Shown piece by piece: positions 1 through 4,449 of a stretch of 7,291 nt of DNA. The first letter of the stretch is position 1. Every line of letters starts with the position of its first letter. The notes beneath the pieces were generated by a model that was not told where the DNA came from, made no database searches, and saw nothing but the letters and a program-made list of their open reading frames with translations. The translations under genes and the position numbers were made by a program. This DNA is from an uncultured Haemophilus sp. GTDB taxonomy: Bacteria; Pseudomonadota; Gammaproteobacteria; Enterobacterales; Pasteurellaceae. The stretch covers positions 1 through 7,291 of the forward strand of contig NZ_CALJRX010000009.1 in NCBI RefSeq assembly GCF_937976265.1, in the 5' to 3' direction.

Positions 1-69
1 TACACACAACTGACCCAAGACGAACGATACCACATCCAATACCTATCCCGCCACTTATTCCCGATTTAA
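1..69 (+). pseudogene. IS30-family transposase, N-terminal remnant
   Basis: Frame 1 reads YTQLTQDERYHIQYLSRH and then LFPI and a TAA stop at 67-69. The first 18 residues look like the conserved opening of IS30-family transposases, which normally continue into a helix-turn-helix DNA-binding domain and a DDE catalytic core of more than 300 residues. Here the similarity ends near position 54-57 and the frame closes, so no catalytic part is present. The start codon would lie just outside the window. Codons such as CTG, ACC, ATC and CGC, and about 47% GC over the first 60 bases, differ from the AT-leaning genes nearby, which fits foreign origin. The assignment rests on recalled family sequence over 18 residues only, so it is tentative. 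A chance frame remains possible. Confidence 0.45.
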
Positions 70-189
70 AACGGATTGATGAATTTTTGAGAGAATTTAT
101 TACAGGTTAGCAAGGGGGATAACCTTTTGTAAATGCAGGTGAAATAGCTCCTCCTATATGATCTTTCTTCAGGTAAGGTCATTACTCCT
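70..189. other. gene-free stretch between IS remnant and glpK terminator
   Basis: No convincing gene is seen. Frame 3 stays open from position 3 to a TAG at 108-110 and ends in LKRIDEFLREFITG, which could be the C-terminal tail of some decayed protein, but I do not recognise it. On the minus strand a 38-codon frame opens at 182 just after AGGAG (two bases of spacing, too tight for a normal ribosome binding site). It lies beyond the glpK terminator and looks spurious. Confidence 0.4.
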
Positions 190-234
190 AAATAAAAGTG
201 CGATCAAAAACATAAGCGATTTTGACCGCACTTT
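190..234 (-). terminator. glpK intrinsic terminator built on an uptake signal
   Basis: Eighteen bases past the glpK stop, the minus strand forms a 15-bp stem: AAAGTGCGGTCAAAA (234 down to 220) pairs with TTTTGATCGCACTTT (209 down to 195) around a 10-nt loop. A T-rich run, TTTTATTT, follows. The only non-Watson-Crick pair is G-U (positions 226 and 203), which holds in the glpK transcript but would be A-C in the opposite RNA, so the hairpin suits glpK. The 5' arm contains a perfect AAGTGCGGT and the 3' arm a one-mismatch inverted copy. Confidence 0.85.
225..233 (-). repeat. DNA uptake signal sequence AAGTGCGGT
   Basis: Perfect 9-base core of the Haemophilus-type uptake signal, followed on the minus strand by TCAAAAT, which fits the AT-rich extension of the motif. 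It forms the 5' arm of the glpK terminator. In naturally competent Pasteurellaceae such repeats promote selective uptake of DNA from close relatives. Confidence 0.9.
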
Positions 235-252
235 ATTATTGGCGAGGAAGGA

Positions 253-1764
253 TTATTCCGCGTCTTCTTTTGCCCATTCTAATGAGCGTTTAACGGCTTT
301 TTTCCAACCTTTATAACGACGTTCACGTTTTTCTTCATCGTTATCTGGGGTGAAGGTACGTTCTACACGGGCTTTGTCGTGAAGTTCGTCTAAATCTTTC
401 CAGAAACCAACCGCAAGGCCTGCAAGGTAAGCTGCGCCAAGTGCAGTTACTTCTTTCACCACTGGACGTTCTACGTTCACATCTAAAATATCTGCTTGGA
501 ATTGCATTAAGAAGTTGTTGTTGGTTGCGCCGCCATCGACACGTAAATATTGTAAACGTTGGCCTGAGTCAGATTGCATTGCTTCTAATACGTCACGGGT
601 TTGGTAAGCAATAGATTCAAGGGTTGCGCGTACAATATGGTTACGGTTAGAACCACGAGAAAGACCGAAAATTGCACCGCGTGCATACGGATCCCAATAT
701 GGTGCGCCTAAACCCGTGAAGGCTGGAACAACATATACCCCGTTGCTATCAGCGACTTTTTGTGCGAAGTATTCGGAGTCGTGGCTGTCATGAACGATTT
801 TGAGTTCATCACGTAACCATTGGATTGACGCGCCTGCAATAAATACAGAACCTTCAAGTGCGTATTCTGGTTCACCTTTGGCGTTACACGCGATGGTGGT
901 TAATAGGCCATTTTTAGAGGTGATAGCTTTATCACCGGTATGAAGCAACATAAAGCAGCCTGTACCATAGGTATTTTTCGCTTGACCTGCGTGGGTGCAA
1001 AGATGGCCGTAAAGTGCCGCTTGTTGGTCACCTGCGATACCTGCAACAGGAATACGTACGCCACCTTTACCCCCGATGTTGGTTTGGCCATACACTTCGG
1101 ATGAATTGCGTACTTCAGGTAGCATAGAGCGTGGAATATTTAGTAATTCCAACATTTTGTCATCCCATTTTTTCGTATGGATGTTAAATAACATGGTACG
1201 GGATGCGTTGGTGTAATCCGTTACGTGCACACGACCTTGGGTTAATTTCCACACAAGCCAGGTATCGACGGTACCAAATAGAAGCTCGCCACGTTCCGCT
1301 TTTTCGCGTGCACCTTCTACATTGTCTAAAATCCATTTTACTTTTGTACCCGAGAAATAGGGATCCACCACTAAACCAGTGGTGTTGCGGATATATTCTT
1401 CATGACCATCCGCTTTAAGTTTGTCCGTAATATCTGCGGTACGACGACATTGCCACACAATCGCGTTATAAACAGGTGTGCCGGTTGCTTTTTCCCACAC
1501 AATGGTGGTTTCACGTTGGTTAGTAATACCAATTGCCGCAATTTCGTCTGAGGTAATGCCTGCTTTTGCAACCACTTCGTTTAATGTTGAACTTTGTGTT
1601 GCCCAAATTTCCATTGGATTATGTTCCACCCAGCCTGCGCGTGGATAAATTTGTGTAAATTCACGTTGGGCGATTTCGATAACATTCGCATTGTGATCTA
1701 ATAATACTGCACGAGAGCTTGTGGTACCTTGGTCCAAAGCGATGATGTATTTTTTGTCTGTCAT
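253..1764 (-). CDS. glpK: glycerol kinase
   Basis: Phosphorylates glycerol with ATP to sn-glycerol-3-phosphate in the cytoplasm, trapping glycerol that enters through GlpF. It is 503 residues (E. coli GlpK is 502) and matches that family throughout: the FGGY-kinase N-terminal phosphate loop DQGTTSSR at 11-18, glycerol-contact residues R84-E85 in NQRETTIVW, W104, Y136 and D246 in AGDQQAA, and the ATP-side TYGTGCFML segment. The fructose-1,6-bisphosphate loop GGKGGVR (231-237, R237) is kept. The segment that binds IIAGlc in E. coli (around 474-483) is replaced here by DNDEEKRERR. I chose the start at 1764 because AAGGAA lies 7-8 bases upstream and the protein then opens MTDKKYI, like its homologues. 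An ATG at 1797 would add 11 residues encoded by a hairpin and is unlikely. It is divergent from glpF. Confidence 0.97.
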   Translation of the reverse strand: MTDKKYIIALDQGTTSSRAVLLDHNANVIEIAQREFTQIYPRAGWVEHNPMEIWATQSSTLNEVVAKAGITSDEIAAIGITNQRETTIVWEKATGTPVYNAIVWQCRRTADITDKLKADGHEEYIRNTTGLVVDPYFSGTKVKWILDNVEGAREKAERGELLFGTVDTWLVWKLTQGRVHVTDYTNASRTMLFNIHTKKWDDKMLELLNIPRSMLPEVRNSSEVYGQTNIGGKGGVRIPVAGIAGDQQAALYGHLCTHAGQAKNTYGTGCFMLLHTGDKAITSKNGLLTTIACNAKGEPEYALEGSVFIAGASIQWLRDELKIVHDSHDSEYFAQKVADSNGVYVVPAFTGLGAPYWDPYARGAIFGLSRGSNRNHIVRATLESIAYQTRDVLEAMQSDSGQRLQYLRVDGGATNNNFLMQFQADILDVNVERPVVKEVTALGAAYLAGLAVGFWKDLDELHDKARVERTFTPDNDEEKRERRYKGWKKAVKRSLEWAKEDAE

Positions 1765-1771
1765 GGTTCTA

Positions 1772-1777
1772 TTCCTT
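1772..1777 (-). promoter_or_regulatory. glpK ribosome binding site (decides the start)
   Basis: Minus strand AAGGAA sits 7 bases ahead of the ATG at 1764. The upstream in-frame ATG at 1797 has no comparable site, which fixes the shorter protein. Confidence 0.8.
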
Positions 1778-1794
1778 AGAGTGCTTGGCACTCT
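1778..1794 (-). promoter_or_regulatory. leader hairpin abutting the glpK ribosome binding site
   Basis: Perfect 7-bp inverted repeat AGAGTGC-CAA-GCACTCT (minus strand) with a 3-nt loop, ending one base before the AAGGAA ribosome binding site. In RNA it would fold next to the initiation region. In DNA it could equally be a small operator. Its function is not known from sequence. Confidence 0.5.
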
Positions 1795-1812
1795 CATTAA
1801 ATGAATGAAGAA

Positions 1813-1841
1813 ATTTTGAGCTTAAACGAACAAATTGCGAA
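1813..1841 (-). promoter_or_regulatory. candidate glpK promoter
   Basis: On the minus strand TTCGCA (1841-1836) and CAAAAT (1818-1813) are separated by 17 bases, each matching 4 of 6 sigma-70 consensus bases. Transcription would start near 1806, giving a leader of about 41 bases and placing the CRP core at 1891-1906 about 92 bases upstream, a usual spacing for CRP activation from a distance. The GlpR-like site lies between the two hexamers. Neither hexamer is strong, so this is a best guess. Confidence 0.35.
1815..1834. promoter_or_regulatory. GlpR-like operator
   Basis: TTTGAGCTTAAACGAACAAA contains AACGAACA, identical to the right half of the E. coli GlpR operator consensus as I recall it (AATGTTCGATAACGAACATT). 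The left half keeps only TG and C. GlpR is a DeoR-family repressor of glycerol-3-phosphate genes that releases DNA when glycerol-3-phosphate accumulates. The position inside the candidate glpK promoter fits repression. The Pasteurellaceae consensus may differ. Confidence 0.4.
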
Positions 1842-1867
1842 CCTAACTTAATTGAATTCGAACCTAA
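1827..1867 (+). repeat. helically phased CGAAC repeats
   Basis: CGAAC occurs in the same orientation at 1827-1831, 1838-1842 and 1859-1863, spaced 11 and 21 bases, about one and two DNA turns. The last two copies extend to CGAACCTAA (1838-1846 and 1859-1867). CGAAC is the core of a GlpR half-site, so these may be extra half-sites on one face of the helix. Confidence 0.4.
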
Positions 1868-1890
1868 TTGGAATAAGCAATGTTTGGTTT

Positions 1891-1906
1891 TGTGATAGGT
1901 GTCACA
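1891..1906. promoter_or_regulatory. CRP site with perfect core, glpK side
   Basis: TGTGATAGGTGTCACA has both CRP core half-sites intact (TGTGA-N6-TCACA). It is the standard type, not the TGCGA type that needs the competence regulator Sxy. It is centred at 1898.5, between glpK and glpF, and fits glucose/PTS control of glycerol use. Flanking bases match the AAA/TTT ends poorly. Confidence 0.75.
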
Positions 1907-1934
1907 GATTTCGCTCCGAAAATATGTGAACGAT

Positions 1935-1946
1935 TGCGTTAACGCA
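1935..1946. repeat. 12-bp perfect palindrome between the CRP sites
   Basis: TGCGTTAACGCA is fully self-complementary with no spacer. It lies in the divergent control region between the two CRP-type sites. It does not match CRP, FNR or the GlpR consensus I know. It may be an operator for another regulator or chance. Confidence 0.35.
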
Positions 1947-1954
1947 CAAAATAA

Positions 1955-1970
1955 TGTGATCGCTCTCTCA
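1955..1970. promoter_or_regulatory. second CRP-type site, glpF side
   Basis: TGTGATCGCTCTCTCA matches 9 of the 10 CRP core bases (TGTGA-N6-TCACA, one mismatch in the right half). The flanks TAA on the left and TTT on the right also fit the AT-rich ends. It is centred at 1962.5, about 71 bases before the predicted glpF start of transcription, a common activating position for CRP. Confidence 0.55.
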
Positions 1971-1979
1971 TTTTTAGAA

Positions 1980-2000
1980 AATAGATCGGTTTCATCTATT
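1980..2000. promoter_or_regulatory. 21-bp dyad touching the glpF -35 region
   Basis: AATAGAT and ATCTATT form a perfect 7-bp inverted repeat with a 7-base spacer (CGGTTTC). The right arm reaches the TTGAAT -35 candidate at 1999-2004. Size and symmetry are those of a dimeric repressor or activator site, but I do not recognise the motif. Confidence 0.35.
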
Positions 2001-2026
2001 GAATTAATTGGTTAAAACTAGATAAT
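1999..2026 (+). promoter_or_regulatory. candidate glpF promoter
   Basis: TTGAAT (1999-2004) and GATAAT (2021-2026) are 16 bases apart, matching 4 and 5 of 6 sigma-70 consensus bases. A start near 2033 gives a leader of about 100 bases before the ATG at 2137. An alternative further upstream is GTGAAC (1926-1931) with AATAAT (1950-1955) at 18 bases, which would put the first CRP site about 63 bases upstream of its start. Confidence 0.45.
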
Positions 2027-2136
2027 AAAACCACTCACTTTGAGTATCTCAATATTTGATCAAACAACGAAACGAATTGCAAAGCAAGATTTCTTTAATG
2101 AAATCATTAAGTTAATCATTATTTGGAGATTCTCTT

Positions 2137-2880
2137 ATGAATGCCTATTTTGCAGAATTTTTTGGCACAGCACTCTTAATCCTGTTAGGTAACGGTGTGG
2201 TGGCCAACGTATGTTTAAATAAAACGAAAGGGCAAAGTTCTGGTTGGATTGTGATTACTACCGCGTGGGCATTTGCGGTGTATGTGGCGGTTGTTGTAAC
2301 GGGACCTTACAGTGGGGCACACTTAAATCCAGCGGTAACACTTGGCGTGGCAATGAAAGGCGCATTTGCTTGGGAATTGGTACCAGGCTACATCGCGGCA
2401 CAAGTTGTGGGGGGCATGGTTGGTGCGTTGTTGGTTTACATTACCTATAAAGATCACTTTGCAGCGACCGAAGAAGAGGGCTTAAAACGCGCGTGTTTCT
2501 GTACTGAACCTGCGATTCGTAACTATCCAATTAATCTAGTTAACGAAATCGTAGGTACCTTCGTGCTTGTCTTCGTGATTTTCTACCTTGCAGGGGCAAA
2601 TATTACGTTACCTGGCACGGCAGAAAGCACGCCAATTGGTTTAGGCTCTATCGGAGCATTACCAGTAGCGATTTTAGTTTGGGCAATTGGTTTAAGCTTA
2701 GGTGGAACAACCGGTTATGCGATCAACCCAGCTCGAGATTTTGGTCCTCGTTTAACCTTAGGTCTCTTCCTTGGCGGTACATTAAAAACTAAAGCTGACT
2801 GGGGATACAGTTGGGTTCCGGTTGTGGGGCCATTCATCGGTGCGGCTTTAGCGGCAGTATTCTATAATGCGATTATGTAA
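2137..2880 (+). CDS. glpF: glycerol uptake facilitator (aquaglyceroporin)
   Basis: Inner-membrane channel of the major intrinsic protein family that lets glycerol diffuse into the cell. The 247 residues contain the two signature half-helices: GAHLNPAVT with N64-P65-A66, and GYAINPARDFGPR with N197-P198-A199. Aligned to E. coli GlpF, the selectivity filter is W44, G185, Y194 and R200, where E. coli has W, G, F, R. The tryptophan, glycine and arginine mark a glycerol-conducting member and not a water-only channel. It is shorter than E. coli GlpF (281), mainly at the C-terminus. GGAG at 2125-2128, 8 bases before the ATG, supports the start. It is transcribed away from glpK, whereas in E. coli the two genes share one operon. 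A strong terminator follows at 2894. Confidence 0.96.
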   Translation: MNAYFAEFFGTALLILLGNGVVANVCLNKTKGQSSGWIVITTAWAFAVYVAVVVTGPYSGAHLNPAVTLGVAMKGAFAWELVPGYIAAQVVGGMVGALLVYITYKDHFAATEEEGLKRACFCTEPAIRNYPINLVNEIVGTFVLVFVIFYLAGANITLPGTAESTPIGLGSIGALPVAILVWAIGLSLGGTTGYAINPARDFGPRLTLGLFLGGTLKTKADWGYSWVPVVGPFIGAALAAVFYNAIM

Positions 2881-2893
2881 TTTATTCGAATAG

Positions 2894-2936
2894 AAAGAGC
2901 GGTCAAAATTCATGGTGTTTTTTGGCCGCTCTTTTT
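2894..2936 (+). terminator. glpF terminator, convergent with the ABC operon
   Basis: AAAGAGCGGTCAAAA (2894-2908) pairs with TTTTGGCCGCTCTTT (2920-2934) in a 15-bp stem with an 11-nt loop and a TTTTT run (2932-2936). The one irregular pair is U-G (2903 and 2925) in the plus-strand RNA, so it fits glpF best. On the minus strand it has one A-C mismatch and a TTTCTATT tail, so it may also stop the ABC operon. The left arm carries AAGAGCGGT, one base from an uptake signal. Confidence 0.85.
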
Positions 2937-2952
2937 GTATTTAGAGGGTTGA

Positions 2953-3723
2953 TTAAATACAATAATCTTCGAATTCCATTGGCATTTTAGCTTGTAATAA
3001 GAATTGTTTGGTGCGATCTTGCTGTGGACGACTGAAGAATTCAAGCGCAGTATTTTGCTCAACAACCTGACCATTTTCCATGAGAATCACACGATCTGCC
3101 ACATCTTTGGCAAAATTCAATTCATGGGTGACGATAATCATTGTCCAACCTTCTTGCGCGAGCATTTTGAGTGTCTGTAATACTTCACCAACGAGTTCTG
3201 GATCGAGGGCAGAAGTGGGCTCATCTAACAAGATAATATCGGGTTTAACGGCTAAAGCTCGGGCAATTCCTACGCGTTGCTGTTGACCACCAGAAAGTTG
3301 AGAGGGATATAAATCCGCTTTTGCTTTTAAACCCACTTTTTCCAATAATGCCAAGGCTTTTTCACGTGCAATCTCTTTCGGTTGTTTTTGCACAACTACC
3401 ATGCCTTCCATCACATTTTCGAGTGCTGTGCGGTGGGGAAATAGATTGTATTGTTGGAACACCATTGAGGAACGTCGACGCAATTTTAATTCATCGGATT
3501 TGCTGATCTTTTTGCTGAAATCAATAGTTAAGCTTCCATCGGTAAATGCTAATACCCCTTTTTCCGGGCGTTCGAGTAAATTTAAACAGCGTAAAAAGGT
3601 CGTTTTGCCTGAACCTGATGGACCTAGAATGGCAACCACTTCACCTTTATTAATTTCAAAATCAATGCCTTTTAATACATGGTGGCCATTAAAACTTTTC
3701 TGAATATTCGTGACTTTTAACAT
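2953..3723 (-). CDS. tcyN: amino-acid (probable cystine) ABC importer, ATPase
   Basis: Cytoplasmic ATPase that powers the permease encoded upstream. All ABC motifs are intact in the 256 residues: Walker A GPSGSGKTT (34-42), Q-loop Q90 in FQQYNLFPH, signature LSGGQQQR (143-150), Walker B IILLDEP (163-169) with E168, D-loop SALD (171-174) and switch H200 in VTHEL. FPHRTALEN and DPELVGEVL are typical of polar amino-acid importers, and the whole protein resembles E. coli TcyN (YecC) as I recall it. It is the last gene of the operon. Nine bases separate it from the permease stop, and its ribosome binding site AAGGA overlaps that stop, so translation is probably coupled. The family is certain. Cystine as the substrate is inferred from resemblance and from cysK next door. 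Confidence 0.9.
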   Translation of the reverse strand: MLKVTNIQKSFNGHHVLKGIDFEINKGEVVAILGPSGSGKTTFLRCLNLLERPEKGVLAFTDGSLTIDFSKKISKSDELKLRRRSSMVFQQYNLFPHRTALENVMEGMVVVQKQPKEIAREKALALLEKVGLKAKADLYPSQLSGGQQQRVGIARALAVKPDIILLDEPTSALDPELVGEVLQTLKMLAQEGWTMIIVTHELNFAKDVADRVILMENGQVVEQNTALEFFSRPQQDRTKQFLLQAKMPMEFEDYCI

Positions 3724-3732
3724 AACCAGTCC

Positions 3733-4449
3733 TTATAAATGGCGAGAAAGGTGTTTTTCTAAACGGGTTTGTCCCATCGATAGCACAAAACAGAATACCC
3801 AATAAATAAGCGCAGCTTCACTATAAATTAAAATAAACTCATAGTTTTCAGCCGTGATGTTTTGCGCCACACGGAATAATTCAGCGATCCAAACGAGTGA
3901 AGCAAGAGAAGTATCTTTCACCGTGCTAATGAATGTGTTTGATAGCGAAGGGACAGAAATACGTAAAGCTTGCGGCATAATGGTACGCACGAACGCTTGT
4001 GTGTAATTCATGCCTATCGCATAAGAGGCTTCCCATTGACCTTTAGGAATAGCAAGAATAGAGGCTCTCACTGTTTCTGCTGCATAAGCACCAATATTAA
4101 TGGAGAATGCAATAATTGCAGTTGGGAAAGGCTCAAGTTTGATGCCAACTTCAGGTAAACCGTAGAAAATAATGAAGAGCTGCACCAACATTGGCGTGCC
4201 ACGAATAATGGAAATATAAGTGCGGCAAATACCCTGCAGAATTTTGGTCATTAAATTGGGATGCGGTAATGTGCAAATCACAGCCACAATAACAGCAATG
4301 AATAAACCGCAAAAGAAGGAAATGACCGCCAGGGGAATCGTATATAAAATTGCCCCTTCCATCATAGGCCAAAACGAGCTGATTACATAATCAGCTCGTT
4401 CTGTGGTCATAAATGGAAGGCTTGCTAACCAATTATTGAGTAATGTCAT
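3733..4449 (-). CDS. tcyL: amino-acid (probable cystine) ABC importer, permease
   Basis: Inner-membrane permease of the HisM/TcyL type. Hydrophobic segments lie at about 36-60, 84-100, 108-125 and 205-225, and the cytoplasmic coupling (EAA) loop runs from E140-A141 in GQWEAS through G146 to P159 in MPQALR, followed by KDTSLASL. The regions YISIIRGTP and AAETVRASI-KGQWEA closely resemble E. coli TcyL. The start is uncertain. ATG at 4449 gives 238 residues and overlaps the binding-protein gene by 17 bases. A TTG at 4455 adds two residues. ATG at 4410 would give 225 residues, nearer the 222 of E. coli TcyL, and would start 22 bases past the previous stop. None has a clear ribosome binding site, so coupling to the upstream gene is likely. 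A perfect hairpin lies in the early codons (4373-4400). Confidence 0.9.
   Translation of the reverse strand: MTLLNNWLASLPFMTTERADYVISSFWPMMEGAILYTIPLAVISFFCGLFIAVIVAVICTLPHPNLMTKILQGICRTYISIIRGTPMLVQLFIIFYGLPEVGIKLEPFPTAIIAFSINIGAYAAETVRASILAIPKGQWEASYAIGMNYTQAFVRTIMPQALRISVPSLSNTFISTVKDTSLASLVWIAELFRVAQNITAENYEFILIYSEAALIYWVFCFVLSMGQTRLEKHLSRHL
4373..4400 (-). repeat. perfect 13-bp inverted repeat at the binding-protein/permease junction
   Basis: AACGAGCTGATTA (4373-4385) and TAATCAGCTCGTT (4388-4400) are exact reverse complements separated by 2 bases. In the operon RNA this gives a 12-bp stem with an AUGU loop, followed by UUUU counting the last stem bases. It starts 33 bases after the binding-protein stop and encodes ERADYVISS of the permease. 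By form it could protect the 3' end of a binding-protein mRNA, stop part of transcription, or slow permease translation. Confidence 0.6.

Noticed and set aside
69..182. 38-codon minus-strand frame starting at 182 after AGGAG
   Set aside because: Only two bases between AGGAG and ATG, located just beyond the glpK terminator, and a composition without any recognisable feature.
1366..1384. Inverted repeat CACCACT-N5-AGTGGTG inside glpK
   Set aside because: A 7-bp repeat within well-conserved codons (TGLVVDP) is expected by chance in a 7-kb window.
1765..1797. In-frame upstream ATG extending GlpK by 11 residues (MRVPSTLRNRT)
   Set aside because: No ribosome binding site, the codons coincide with the leader hairpin, and homologues begin at MT-KKYI. 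The ATG at 1764 has a well-placed AAGGAA.
1925..1940. Third possible CRP site starting TGTGA at 1925
   Set aside because: The right half (GCGTT) does not match TCACA at any base. Only half a site is present.
2055..2064. TTTGATCAAA palindrome as an FNR site upstream of glpF
   Set aside because: FNR sites have four bases between TTGAT and ATCAA. Here the halves overlap, so the match is not valid.
3401..3703. 100-codon plus-strand open frame opposite the ATPase gene
   Set aside because: It lies entirely antisense to the conserved ABC ATPase with all motifs intact. It has no ribosome binding site or family resemblance.
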